Of a DNA stretch of 64,000 bases, positions 11,670 through 24,400 are shown in pieces. A program made the position numbers and the translations under genes. A model generated the notes under the pieces. The model did not search any database. It had not been told where the DNA came from and saw nothing but the letters and a program-made list of their open reading frames with translations. The stretch is from contig JASDFA010000019.1 in NCBI GenBank assembly GCA_035772735.1, positions 67,308,001-67,372,000 on the forward strand, read 5' to 3'. Position 1 is the first letter of the stretch. Each line of letters opens with the position of its first letter. This stretch comes from Datura wrightii. Its lineage: Eukaryota; Streptophyta; Magnoliopsida; Solanales; Solanaceae.

Positions 11670-12490
11670 CCCAAATTCTCAGAGATCATAAGTTATATGT
11701 AAAGTTCTCAAAATGTGAGTTCTGGTTAAACTTTGAAGCTTACCTGGGCCATATAACGTTAGATATAGGTATTCAGGTTGACTAGAAAACACTAGAGGCT
11801 ATTAAGATTTGGCCTAGACCTAGGACTCTAAGAGAAGGTTGCAGCTTTCCAAGGTTAATTAGGTGTTACAGTAGGTTGGCGGAAGGATTCTCTGCCCTAT
11901 CAGCACCATTGACGAAGCTGACTCAGAAAGAAGCTAAGTCCTAGAGGACTGAGGCTTGTCCATGGAGTTTCCATGGGCTGAAAGATAGATTGACATCTAT
12001 AGTAGTATTAGCCTTGCCAGAGAGCTTAAATTGATACGCATTATATTGTGACATTTCAGGCGTGGGTTTAGGATGTGTTCTGATGCAGCACGGTAAGGTG
12101 CTTCGAGAAGACACAAAAAGAACCACCCTACCCATGACATAGAATTGATTGCAATGGTCCATACTTCAAAATTTGGAGGCATTACTTGTATGGTACCCAT
12201 GTAGACATCTCCACTAATCACAACAACTTTTAATATAATTTTTAAGCAAGAAGAGTTGAACTTGTGACAACATCATTGGCTTGAGTTGCTAAAGGATAAT
12301 GTCATAGACATCATGTATCACCTAGGGAGGGTCAACATTATAGTCGATGTCCTTAGTAGTAGGTCTATGAGAAGCCTATCATACTTGAGACCAGAAAAGA
12401 GAAAATCGGCTCGAAAGGTGCACCTGTTAGCTAGTTCAGGAGTCCAGTTGATGGACTCGGATGAAAGTGGGGTTGTGATCTAGAATATAG
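11670..12490 (+). pseudogene. W reverse transcriptase end and RNase H
   Basis: The reading includes [30 protein letters not shown], then YCDISGVGLGCVLMQHGKV with the RNase H Asp retained, and finally LSYLRPEKRKSARKVHLLAS within an open 65-codon piece at 12286-12483. Stops and frameshifts separate these blocks, and part of RNase H is missing. The order is as in complete Ty3/gypsy pol. It lies between the gag remnant and the integrase remnant of the same element. Confidence 0.75.
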
Positions 12491-13640
12491 AAGTATCATC
12501 TTCAGTTGCGGAGGAGAAAGAGAAACAGTATGAAGGCCCTAGCCTAGTACAGATAAGAGAAGGCTCAACAGGAGAAGTCTTTGGCCTTGGGGTCAATAGG
12601 GGAGAGACTCTTGAGATTCAGAGATCGACTAATGTGGAAGGGCTTCGTCAGTAGATTATGACAGAAGTACATTATTCTTATTATTCTTTTCATCCAGGTC
12701 TGATGGAAATATACCTTCGTGACATGTACTATGATATAAAAGGGAATTATTTTTGGCATGGAAAGGAGTGACAAAGGGGCCTAGCGCTATAGCCAGATTC
12801 TGGAAGTCATTTCAAAAAAAGTTTGGGAACATAGGTTAACTTGAGTACAACTTTTTATCCCCACACAGATGGCCAAGCAGAGCGCACGATTCAAACGCCC
12901 GAAGATATATTATGGGCGTGTGTGCTAGACTTCAGAGTAAGTTAGGATGAACACCTACCTCTTATCGAGTTTGCATAATAACAATTACCATTCTACCATC
13001 AAGATAGCAACTTATGAGGCTGTGTATGAGCAAAAATATAAGTTCCCCTGGTATGGGTTGAAATAGGCGAGTAAGGGTCGTTAGGACCTAACATGATATA
13101 TCAGATAGAAGAGGGAGGTAAGCTCATGAGATAGCGTCTATCGGCAGCCCAGGGTCATCAGACGTCCTATTCTGATATACGATGCAAAGATTTAGAGTTT
13201 TGTGTTGACGACTGGGAATTCCTGAAAGTTTTGCCAGTGAGGGGCATTATAAGATTTGGTAAGAAGGACAAGTTTATCCCTAGATTCGTCAGGCCATACC
13301 GGATCTTCCAGAAGATAGGCTAAGTGGCCTATAAGTTCGAATTTCCTTCAGGGCTAGAACCTGTTCATCCAATTTTTCATGTATTGATATTATACAAGGG
13401 CGTAGGAGACCTTTCCCTGGTTATCCCAATTGAGGATATTCAGGTTATAGAGAAATTTCCCTATGAGAAGATTCCTATAGCCATATTAGATAGATAGGTT
13501 CATAGAGCAAGGACCGAAGATGTTACCTATTAGAGTCTTATGAAGGGACAGAACGTAGAAGAGATAAATTGGGAAGCTGGGGATGATGATAGTTCATAGA
13601 GTTCTAGATATCCTCACTTGTTCCAGACCCTATGATGATA
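12491..13640 (+). pseudogene. W integrase, deleted and frameshifted
   Basis: The zinc-binding start is present near 12640-12770 (YSFHPGLMEIYLRDMYYDIKG), then a deletion removes the first half of the catalytic core. The second half resumes at about 12805 with ARFWKSFQKKFG, TTFYPHTDGQAERTIQ (12846-12895) and DEHLPLIEFA. The tail near 13430-13620 shows the chromovirus C-terminus in pieces (VPIEDIQVIEKFPYEKIPIAILD, then INWEAGDD and RYPHLF). Many stops are present, so no product is expected. Confidence 0.7.
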
Positions 13641-13927
13641 GTACATAGGTTTAGACAGTTACAATTGAGGTGGGATAGTTCTCAGGTATTGTATAATTGT
13701 TTTTATTACTACAGATGTCAGTGGCTCACTTAAATGTCATGGAACTATGTTATTCAATTGTTTGTAGCATCATGTGAGATGCCTACATTGGACTTTTCTA
13801 CGTTTTAGGTTTCTGGATAGTCCATATTATAGGGGAGACTCTGTTGAAATTTTTAGGCAAAGCCTAAAAATTGAGTCTCTTGGGGTGAAGCTACATTCGA
13901 GGACAAATGACCCTAAGGTGGGAATGA
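13641..13927 (+). other. W 3' untranslated region and polypurine tract
   Basis: Short non-coding stretch between integrase and the 3' LTR. It ends with ATTCGAGGACAAATGACC and then a purine-rich run (TAAGGTGGGAATGA) directly before the LTR start TGATACACCCC, the expected place for priming plus-strand synthesis. The same ATTCGAGGAC lead-in precedes the 3' LTRs of V and H, with a one-base variant in G. Confidence 0.65.
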
Positions 13928-15403
13928 TGATACACCCCGTAAGTTTTTTTTGTGTAGCCAGTGTGTGCATGTTGAAAGTTTCTAGAGAATGGAACATGGG
14001 GGAGAAGACGCAAAGGTTGAGTACGCGAGCGCATTATTAAGCGAGCGAGAAGTCAGGCCCAGGGGCAGGGTGCTATGGGCGCCGCCTCGTGCACCCCTCC
14101 CCGACACTTTGGGTGGCACGTCACACCTCTATCGCGACGCTATGAGGGGCACACCGTAGACCTCTGCCACCTCCCTCTCTCTCTCTATATATATATATAT
14201 ATTTATATATTTAAATGTGTGATTTAGTTTCATTTAAAACATTTCAAATAAGACCCTCGGCCATGGATGACTTTTCTCATGAAGTTTTCACCGAATTGGA
14301 TTATGCTACTAAACGTCGTTTGATTATGAATTCCTCTTAGGTAATGACTCCTAGGCTTACAAAGAACATATCTACAGAGTTGAATCTTTGAAATTAGTGC
14401 AATTTGATGTAGTCTACCCGAGTAGGGGTCGCGGAAATTACTTCTAATTGAGTCCCAAATGTTCACAAGCGCTAAGTAAGTACTTCTACCTTCTGAATTC
14501 TCTAAGAATTTGTAAGCTTTTGGCCGAATTAGGAAGAGTATGACTTGTGATCGTTGTGGTTCATATTCAATGTTGCTGGCTCTAAATCTTAATTGGAATA
14601 GCCTGGTTTCCTTGACGTAAAAGTTAGCATACAGTGGAATTATGAGTTCTGGAGTAATGCAAGATTGATTGAGTTGAAGTCGGTAGTTAAGGTATGTAAG
14701 GCTAACCTCCTTCGGCAAGCAATTCTCGTCGTATAGTTAATATGACTTGTACTGTTAGAGTAGCGTATGATTATACATGTTGTGATTAGCTGCTATGAGG
14801 GAAACAGAGGTTGTAACATAGTATCCCTTGTCAGGAAAGATTACATTCAGTTTTGGCTATCGCTAGAAGTGTCAAAGGGATCCCCTGTTCAGTTATTCAC
14901 CGCCCAGAGAAAATAGTAATGTCTTACTGCCATAGTGAGCCCAAAGAGGCCTTGGTTAGTTGTTAGAGTACTAGGTTAAGTTAGGTAGTATAGGACATAG
15001 TTTGACAATATAACTTCCTGTTTGATGCCTGTATATATATAATAAAGCTTGCTTACAAGCCATGGGCGTACTTTGACATCTACATGACTAGAGTCATGAT
15101 AGGATGTCCTTACCTTCGAGTTAGTGGCACCATGATTGCCTAACGAACTGGGTGGTAGTATTTAGGTGAACTACCTACTGTCAGCAACCGTATAGCTCCC
15201 TTCGACTTATTGTTGGTCGTATCGGCCGCTCTGGAAAGCACCCTAGTTGCCAGTAGTCTGATGGACTATGCGATGTCCTAAGTAAGTATTTTAGTAATCA
15301 TTATTTGTGAGACTAACACCTATGGATATTCATACAGATGTCCATGTAGATGCTGCCTAGAAGGGCTAAGTCTAAGTGTACCTGCCTGCGGAGCTATATA
15401 TTG
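13928..15403 (+). repeat. W 3' LTR, part 1
   Basis: First 1476 bp of the W 3' LTR, starting TGATACACCCCGTAAG. It carries the U3 array (14070-14165), the CT/TA microsatellite (about 14172-14210) and the second copy of the antisense open frame (14230-14718). It stops at ...ATATATTG, where V is inserted. The sequence continues at 24585, as shown by comparison with 9170-9210 of the 5' LTR. Confidence 0.85.
14230..14718 (-). CDS. Antisense open frame in W 3' LTR, unknown
   Basis: A 162-codon open frame, the LTR partner of 8005-8499. It starts MPKEVSLTYLN and ends HGRGSYLKCFK. Both copies remain open although the LTRs differ at many positions. No domain is recognised. Neither translation nor function is supported by the sequence alone; a chance open frame is the simplest reading. 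Confidence 0.25.
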   Translation of the reverse strand: MPKEVSLTYLNYRLQLNQSCITPELIIPLYANFYVKETRLFQLRFRASNIEYEPQRSQVILFLIRPKAYKFLENSEGRSTYLALVNIWDSIRSNFRDPYSGRLHQIALISKIQLCRYVLCKPRSHYLRGIHNQTTFSSIIQFGENFMRKVIHGRGSYLKCFK

Positions 15404-18400
15404 TAGTACACCCCGTAAGTTGTATCGCGTGACGGACGCATGCATTCGTACATTGAGAGTTTTAGAGTATGATGCATACGGGAAAAGGCTCGGGTGATGA
15501 TTGTAAGGCGCAGGCGATCAGGAGGCCGGGACTGGAAGCCCAGCGCACTGGGCACCGCGCCATGCCAGGAAGTTTGGCTCTACGGCCGGCGCATTGCGCC
15601 TCTGCCTCAGCGCAGTGGGTGGCACGTCGCGCCCGTGTTTTGGCGCTATGGGCAGCACGCCGCGCCTCCCTTGCCACCGACCTCCCATGTATATATAGGC
15701 CTTTCACTTTAATTGAATAATTTCTAAACATTTTACATTCGGCCATAAGTAAGGAAGTACAAAGATTTTGATCATTTTTCGTACGATTACTCTATCAAAA
15801 GCCGTCCAAATTCAAATTAACTTCGGTTAAGGAGTTCTAAGCCTGCAAGGAGAATTACTACGGAGTTATTTTCTAAAATTCACCTGAAGAATCGTAACCC
15901 CGCCGAGCCAAAGTTGTCAAAATTGCTCCAAACTGGTTTCTATATGATCATAGGCTTCAAGTACTTCTCCCTTCTGAACTCTCAGGAAATAATATGATTT
16001 TGGCCGGGTTTCGCTAAGTTGAAGCATAGTCAATATTGGTATTAAAATTCATCCTTTTTCGCAGAATTTGGTATTAATATTCATCTATTTCTCCTAGTAT
16101 AATGGTTACAGCTGAAAAGAGCTGACGAATCCAAGTGAAACTCATCGTTTATTCAGGAAATGACAATCGAGGTATGTAAGGCTTAACCCTTGGCAAGTGT
16201 ACTCGTCGTATAGTGTTACGACTTATGTCCTCAAATATAGATGATGATTTCACGCGCTGTATACAATTGTTACCATTAAATTATGATTAAACATGTTGGA
16301 ATTAGCTGTTGCTAGTATATAAAGATCAGGTATGCTGCGAGTGATTGTCATCAGTAGATTATGGTTATAGATCTAATATGGTTAGCTATTAGAAAATGAA
16401 TATTGATTATATCGCAGTATATTTAATCGAAAAAAGACATGATAAGCGCGATACACGCTATAAGAGTCATAGAAACTCTCCTATTCTACGGTTTATGGTT
16501 TTAATAGGATTGTATGTTTTATTGCCAGGACTAGATCTTAGAAACTCGTGAGGGTTAGCGAGCCTGAGTTAGTAGGTTGAATAGCATAGGCATAGCCAAG
16601 CGACATAACTACCAGTTTGGCACCTGGGTTGCTAAAAAAGCACGCCCAGAAGCCATTGATGTAACAACACGTCCCAGGGCCAAAATGTAAACAAAATAGT
16701 CATATTTTACAATTAGTGACACTAGGGTTGTCTAGTGTACTATGTGAAAGCATACCGCCCTATTATCCGTTACCAATAATTGTCAATCCTAGTTGACTTG
16801 GAAGTTATAACATAGGTCTCCCAGGAAGCCAGCCTGGTCGTCCAGGTCAAATAGACCCGTGGGTACCCTAAGGAAGGGGACCTTATCAGTAGATAGAGGT
16901 CGGGCTAGCACCCCAGCCGGTTCCTGTCACCCACAGGTTGGCAGAAATGGTTAGGTCTATATAGAGTTGTCTATAAGGTTAAGAATCGCCCAGAAAAGTA
17001 ATATAAGATTCGATTAGCCTAAGATGAGGACTGAGGCACTAGTAAGTACCATGTTAGTATAGTACTACCCACATGCTAAAGATGTTGGTAAAATTCCTAT
17101 GGAGAATTGCGGGACGATCGCTCAAAAACATGTTCGGCGAGTACCAGGTCTACAGTTTCCCTAAGTAGGGGGACTGAGTAGTCTGTCATTTGCCACCCCA
17201 CAATTATTGTGAGCTATAGATTTCTGGGCCGGACATATAGAGAGTTATGTTAGACCACTCCAGATCTCGCCCTACTCAGTCCAGACTATTTGAGATCATG
17301 ACCACTATCAAAATCCTCTAATCATATACAGGTGCATGGCGCGCCTGCTAGCAGTTTTATAGATTATCCTAGGGGGCGAGCAGCAGTGGTGTTAGGCTCA
17401 AAGGGCTAGTTACGCCTTTTGAGTGGCTAGATTGAGATGCTAGTACAACACCTTGTTTGGGGTTTCCCTCACTTAGGAGCCATCCATGACCACCCCAGGG
17501 TTACTAGCTGTGTCGATGCCCGCCAGGGGCGGGATGACGTTTCTACAGAAATAGCGGCATGCGGTTCACGCTGGACGAAGATGGGGTCCTAAGTCCTCAA
17601 AGAGTCCATTTCATTGCTGGACTACTATACATACGCCGTATCGACACCACACTCCCGATGAGCCTAGTGCCTGGGGTGCAGATATCAGGAGTCCACCGGA
17701 CTCAGACACAGCTACAGTTTAGGGGCCAAGAGGGCTCAGTTATAGACCCAGGGGACCGGTAGGCTGTCTACAGTGCCAATGGAGCCATAGAAACCTGGAG
17801 AGGGGTATGTAGATTGAGATGTGCTCCCTGGGGCTTATGGGGGCCTAAACGAGTTATTTGGTGTTGATTGTACCTTTCGACTTATGGGGGCTAGGTTAGG
17901 TTGTTGTTTGTATTCTTGTCTGTTAGTTATAGTTTATAAATGTGTAATTATACAGACTTAGCTTACATACATGTAGTATTGGTTAGATGCAGATTACTAA
18001 TCAGCAGGCGTACATGTTAATATTTTTTCCCTTCTTTCTATTCACTTCCAGTCTTTCTCTACTAATCTATTGCCTTACATATTCGGCACATATTATTCTG
18101 ATGCCCTTCCTGGGTGCTGCATTACTTGCCTTCAGGTTTAGATAGACAGGGTTCAGGATATTCAGTAGCAGCTGTTTAGGTTCGTAGTTGGGTCAGCTCC
18201 TTTCATTCGGAGTTGCCAGGTTGTAGAAATTTCTGCATTTCAGTTGTATAGCATTATGGGGTAAGCCGGGGCCCCGTCCCGACAACTATTTGTACTCTTA
18301 GAGACTTGCAGACTATAGTCGGCACTCAGTTAGTTGTATGTACGTCGTGTTGGGCCTTAATTAATTATGCTTCATGTGTTGGCCGTGTGAGGCCTGGTAT

Positions 18401-18659
18401 GGTAGCTCGTCTTTATTTTTGTTATACCTAGACAACATGGTGGCCTAGTTGGCCCACATAGGCTCCCTTTTGTTTCCTTTAGTTGGTTAGCTATTTTCAT
18501 TTACAGGTGGCTATACAGCCTTGTTGGCCAAACGTTGTATTTAGAACCGAGATATAGCCCGTTGCTTTCTTGATTTTAGGAGCAAGCCTGCACCAGGTGT
18601 CAATTCATATCCTAGTAGGCACTAAATGCCGGTCATGCCTCCCAAGGTGGGGCATGAAA
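15404..18659 (+). repeat. V 5' LTR
   Basis: The LTR is about 3.26 kb. Near its start is a GC-rich array of four units with 33-34 bp spacing (about 15530-15670), then TATATATA (15690-15697). Between about 17700 and 17800 there is a degenerate cousin of the GAGCC/GGCTC repeat seen in W. The end region CATGCCTCCCAAGGTGGGGC is shared with W. Open frames on both strands at 15462-15746 come from the GC-rich array and are not genes; the frame at 17559-17762 is likewise unsupported. Confidence 0.85.
15530..15697 (+). promoter_or_regulatory. V U3 array (33-bp period) and TATA box
   Basis: Units begin at 15543, 15577, 15610 and 15643 (spacing 34, 33, 33) and share cores such as GCGCAGTGGGTGGCACG and GCGCTATGGGCAGCACG. 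TATATATA follows at 15690. The 3' LTR keeps part of the array but has lost the TATA box. Confidence 0.65.
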
Positions 18660-18663
18660 AACT

Positions 18664-18674
18664 TGGTATCAGAG
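18664..18674 (+). other. V primer-binding site (tRNA-iMet)
   Basis: TGGTATCAGAG, an exact match to the first 11 bases of the plant initiator-Met tRNA complement, sits a few bases after the 5' LTR end. Confidence 0.88.
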
Positions 18675-20908
18675 TAGTTCATATACTAGGGAGTTTGCAA
18701 GCTGTGTATAGTAGAGTCTTTCTTATAAATGTGTTGTGCAGCACATTCTCTAAGAAGGAGGCTACGAGACGTAATAGTATGGTTACCCTTTCTTCTCTTT
18801 AGATTGTGCTATAGAGTCGAGTTGTACAGGGCTGAGTCCCTAGGCTTTCATTGTTATGTCTGTCTAGGATAAGGTTTGATATAAGACGGACTCCAGCCAG
18901 CTTCTAGTTGGCTGCAGCAGCAGGAAAGGGTACCGTGGGATACCATGATTGGGGACAACCAATTTAAGGATAAAGGTGAATGTGTTTTAATTTTCTCAGT
19001 ATTTTCTTGGGGCACTAGGAGTCTCGTAAGGTAGTAGATATGCCAGCACCGTCCCCAGTTCTTTTTACAACCTCGAAGTATGAGGTCAAGAGTATAGTGT
19101 ATATACAAGATGACTTATCTATTAGATATACAAGATCTAGTAAGGGCGACAATTAACACTAGATTACCTGAAGGGTATGAAAAAGAGAGGGAATTGTAGG
19201 ATTCATACCTCCAACCCTTTGAATGCTATACGGTTCCATACCTCAGTCCCATTTTTGTAAGAAATGGCTATTCTCGCCTTTCAGTTTTGTTTTTAGTATA
19301 GCAAAGAGCGTAAGAATTGAGGCGATGTTGCCCATTGTAAATGGCAAAAGAAGGTTGGATTTGTTGATTTTGTTAAGTGTGAGGAAGTGGTGGAGACCCC
19401 TACTGTTTATGTAAATGGTCTAGACCTCCATGGTAGTAAATCAAGAGAGCAGGTAAGACTACCAGTAGCACTTAAAATGCATGTACGAGTCCATCAGTAA
19501 TAAACCCCCAGTAACAGTAAAGCTCAAGTCAGCAAAAGGCTAAATCCACCGTGGCATGCTAATGACGGCAGGACATGCCTTCAAGATAATGGTTATGGCC
19601 TTAGTTTGTGATATTGAAGGACAAGGAGATCATATGAGAAAGATAAGTCGAGTGTGAGTCAGGAGGGATATAGGTCAATAGACCTGGTCGGTAACATCCT
19701 TGACAGTAGGGGGTAGGAGGACGAACCTCAGAGCACCGTCCAAGGGAACAAGAGGAAAGGTGTGGATATCTAATGGGGGGAAATCAAAATCACCTACAGG
19801 TTGATGGAGCATAGGGTTACCGCCGACTATTGAGAACTAAGCATTGGGTTAATAATTAAGAGATAGTAAGGGTGTAGCCTAGAATGTTGTGATATCGCTG
19901 CTAGAAGATAAGGTAAGCGAGTGCCGACACATAGACTTTAACTTAGAACAGCATGGAAACAAGTCCCAGTAGAGAATCATTGCCCTTAAGATAATAAGGG
20001 GTTAAGTCATAAAACCCAGAGACTGCCTCAGTGTCCCAAAGGTAGCTGAACTTCATCAGCTGAATCTAGCTAAAGTATATCATGTCTATAAGAAAGGCCC
20101 ACTGATGGCATGGGAGAAGGAAGACATTATTGAGTCATAGCATAGGGCTTCAATGACCAACCAGGGGAAGACTGGACAGCCAAAACTGAGCTAGCCAATC
20201 CAGGAGGTGGTCGTTCCTGCAAAAGGAATGGAGAATCGCAAATTTAATCATAGTTAGGAGGTTATCTCATACCAGGTGTAAATCGACCCCACTTGGGTCA
20301 GTATAGAAAGGCTTTCAGTATAAGTTAGGATGTATGATTAAGTTGAATACGACTCCTTGTCCTTAAGCAAATAGCTAAGAAGAGCACTTGGTTCAAATGC
20401 CGGAGATCTGTTGCAGGTAGAGATGTAGGCCCTCTATATGATGACTTGGAGTAGATAAATCAAAGGTAGTGTACCAGGGAACACTATAACAGACAGGCCG
20501 AAGATATTAAACTTATTAAGAACTAGGTACTGATAGCTCAGGATCGTCGGAAGTCCTACCCTAACGTACAACGTAGACAATTAATGATTAAAGCAGCAAT
20601 CGAGTATTCCCCAAAAGCTTCGCCAATGGAGGGCACTATGAGAATTAGAGAAAAGGCAAGCTTATTGGCCATATTGCATTTTCCTAAGAACAAGCGAAAA
20701 GGCACAGGGGCTAGAGTCACCTAAATTGGTCATTAACTCTTTTGCATGTCAATATTGTGGAACGCATATAAGAGACCCATCCCAAGTTGTGTCCCGTTGA
20801 GGACGTTCAAGTTATTAAGGAACTAACCTATAAAGAGGTTCCAGTTGCTATACTAGATTACCAAGTTTGAAGGTTGACAACATAAAGATGTAGCCTCAGT
20901 TAAGGTAC

Positions 20909-21212
20909 TATGGAAGAATAAGGATAAAGAAGAGACGACCTGGGAAGTTGAGGACGATATAAAAACCAGATATCCTCATATGTCCCAGAATTGATCAAGA
21001 CTATGAAATTAAGGTAAGGTTGTTTTTCAGTTATTATTTTACTATTTATGCTATCTATACTACGGAAGAATAAGAATAAAGAAGGGACGACCCGGGAAGC
21101 TAAGGACGATATAAGAACTAGATATCCTCATTTGTTCTAGAATTGATCAAGACTATACAATTAAGGTAAAGTTGTTGTTCAGTTATTATTTTACTATTTA
21201 TGCTATCTATAC
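20909..21212 (+). repeat. 152-bp tandem duplication over the V integrase end
   Basis: 20909-21060 and 21061-21212 are head-to-tail copies, each running from GGAAGAATAAG through the WE(V/A) region to GCTATCTATAC. They differ at roughly ten to twenty positions by eye, so the duplication is old. It repeats the last codons of integrase and the 3' untranslated region. Confidence 0.85.
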
Positions 21213-21460
21213 GGTTCAGTTCTAATCCTTGTATTGCTAAACTCCCTCCCAAAGCAAGGGAGACTACCATTCTATTGTGGAATCGCTATTATAATGCCAT
21301 GTGAGATACCTGTATTGGACTTTTCTACATTTTAGGTTCTTCAGATAGTCCATATTATAGGGGAGACTCTGTCAAAATTTCCTTGGCAATGGATAAAAAG
21401 ACTTGAGCTTTTTAAGCCTAAAGTCGACATTCGAGGACGAATGTTCCTAGGGGGGGAGGA

Positions 21461-24400
21461 TGTTACACAACGTAAGTTGTATCGCGTGACGGATGAATGC
21501 GTACGTATATTAAGAGCTTTATAGTATGATGCATACGGGAAAAGGCTTAGGGGATGAATGGAAGAGCGCAAAATTGATTGAGTAGGAGGCCGGGACTGGA
21601 GGCCCAGCGCACTGGGCGTCGCGCCGCACCAGGCAGCTTGGCGCTACAGCCGATGCATCGCGCCTCTGCCTCAGCGCAATGGGTGGCGCGTCATGCCCGT
21701 GTTTTTGTGCTATGGGCGGTGCACCATTTCCAAACATTTTACATTCGGCCAGAAGTAAGGAAGTACGAAGAGTTTGATCGTTTTTCATCTGATTACGCTA
21801 TCAAACGCCATCCAAATTCAAATTAATTTTGGCTATGGAGTTTTAATCCCGCAAGGAGCATTGCTACGGAGTTATTTTCGTAAAATTCGCCCGGCAAATC
21901 ATAATCCTACCGAGCCACAGTTTTCAGAATTGCGCCAAATTGGTTTCTATACGATCATAGGCTTCAAGTAAGTACTTCTCCCTTTTGAACTCTAGGGAAA
22001 TAATACGTTTACGGCCGAGTTTTTCTATGTTGAAGTAGAGTCAATATTAGTATTAAAATTCATCCTTTTTCACTGAATTTGGTATTGAAATTCATCTCTT
22101 TCTCCGAGTATAATGGTTACAACCTAAAAGAGCTAACGAATCCAAGTGAAACTCATCGGTTATTTAGGAAACGACAATTGAGGTATGTAGGCCTTATCCC
22201 TCGGCAAGTGTACTCGTCGTATAGTGTTACGACTTATGTACTCAAATATAAATGATGATTTCATGCGCTATAGATGGTTGTTACCATTAAAGTGTGATTA
22301 AACATGTTGGAATTAGATGTTGCTAGTATATAAAGATCAGGTATGCTTTGAGTGATTGCTAGAAGCATCATAGAAACTCTCTTATTCTACGGTTTATGGT
22401 TTTAGAAGGATTGTATGTTTTATTTCCAGGACTAGATCTTAGAAAATCGTGAGGGTTAGTGAGCCTAAGTTAGTAGGTTCAATAGAATAGGCGTAGCCAG
22501 GAGAGATAACTACTAGTTTTGCACCTGGGTTGCCAGAAAAGCACGCCCAAAAGCCATTGACATAACCGCATGTCCCAGGGCCAAAATGTAGACAAAATAG
22601 TCATACTTTAGAATTAGTGACACTAGGGTTGTCTAGTGTACTGGGCGACAGCCTATCGCCCTATTAGCCATTACAAATAATTATCAATCCTAGTTGACTT
22701 GGAAGTTATCACATAGGTCGCCCTGTAAGCCAGCCCAGTCGTCCAGGTCAAATAGACCTGTGGGTACCCTAAGGAAGAGGAATTATCAGTAGTTAGAGGT
22801 CGGGCCAGCACTCCAGCTGGTTCCTGTCACCCACAGGTTGCCAGGAATGGTTAGGTCAATATAGAGTTGTCTATAAGGTTAAGAATCGCCCAAAAAAGTA
22901 ATATAAGATCCGATTAGACCATAATGAGGCCTAAGGCACTAGTAAGTACCACATTAGTACAGTACTAACCACAGGCTAAGGATGTCGGTAAACTTCCTAT
23001 GGAGAATTACGGGTCGATCTCTCAAAAGCATGTTCGATTAGTACCAGGTCTACAGTTGCCTTAGGTAGGGGGACTGAGTAGTTAGTCATTTGTGACCCCG
23101 CAGTTATTATGAGCTATAGATGTCCGGGCAGGACATATGGAGAGTTATGATGGACCACTCCAGATCTCTCCCTATTCAGTCCAGACTATTAGAGATCATG
23201 ACCACTAGAAGGATCCTCTAATCAGATACAGGTGCACGGCGCGCCTGCTAGCAAGTTTACAGATTATCCTAGGGGGCGAGCAACGGTAGCGTTAGGCCCA
23301 TAAGACCAGTTACACCTTTTGAGTGGCTAGATTGAGATGTTAGTACAGTACCTTAGTTGGGGTTTCTCTCACTTAGGAGCCATCCATGACCACCCCAGGG
23401 TTACTAGTTGTGTCGACGTCCGCTAGGGGTGAAATGACGTTTCTCCAGAAAGAGCGGCATACTTTCCATGAGGGATGAAGATGGGGTTCCAGGTCCTCAT
23501 AGAGTCCATTCCAAGGCTGGACTATTATACACACGTCGTATCAGCACCATACCCTTGACGAGCCTGGTGCTTGAGGTGCAGATATCAGGAGTCCACCGGA
23601 CTCAGACACAGCTATAGTTCAAGGGCCAAATGGGCTCAAGTTGTAGACCCAGGAGACCGGTAGGCTGGCTATAGTATCAATGGAGTCATAGAAACCTGGA
23701 TAGTGGTATATAGATTGAGATGTGCTCGCCAGGGCTTATGGAGACCTGAATGAGTTATTTTGTGTTGATTGTACCTCCCAACTTATGGGGGCCGGGTGAC
23801 GTTCTTGTTTGTATTCTTGTGTGTTAGTTATCGTTTATAAATGTGTAGTGATATAATCTTAGCTTACATACATGTAGTGTCTATTATATGCAGATTATGA
23901 ATCAGCAGGTGTACAGGTTAATCTTTCTGCCCTTCTTTCTATTCACTTTCAGTCTTTATCAGCTTATCTATTGCCTTACATATTTGGTACATATTATACT
24001 GACACCCTCTCCTGGGCGCTGCATTACTTTCTTGTAGGTTTAGATACACAGGGTTCAGGATCTTCAATAGCAACTGTTCGGAGTCGCAGTTGGGTCAACT
24101 CCTTTCATTCAGAGTTGCCAGGTTGTAGAGATTTTTTTATTTCAGTTGTATAGTATTATAGGGTAGGCTAGGGCCTTGTCTCGACCACTATTTGTACTCT
24201 TAGAGGCTTGCAGACTATAGTCAGCAGTCAGTTAGTTGTATGTCGGTCGTGTTAGGCCTTAATCAGTTATGCTTCGTATATTGGCCGTGTGAGGCCTGGT
24301 ATGGTAACTCGTCTTCATTTTTGTTATAACTAAACAGCATGGTGGCCTAGTCAGCCCGCATAGGCTCCCTTCTATTGCTTATTGTTGGTTAGTTGTTTTC

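Larger units (their letters stand above)
18660..21460 (+). pseudogene. V interior: decayed gag-pol
   Basis: Most of this 2.8 kb gives no readable protein in any frame. Recognisable are a very degraded integrase-core segment near 20330-20460 (the place of the HPQTDGQ motif) and the C-terminal integrase region at about 20790-20990, which reads in pieces VPVEDVQVIKEL, YKEVPVAILDYQV and ETTWEVEDDIKTRYPH. The last part is tandemly duplicated (20909-21060 and 21061-21212). The interior ends with ATTCGAGGACGAATGTTCC and the G-rich polypurine tract before 21461. The open frame at 18854-19108 on the minus strand is not supported. Confidence 0.55.

Noticed and set aside
15462..15746. Open frames of 72-94 codons on both strands, rich in Arg and Ala
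   Set aside because: They fall in the GC-rich tandem array of the V LTR, where stops are rare by composition. Several overlap on both strands and none matches a protein.
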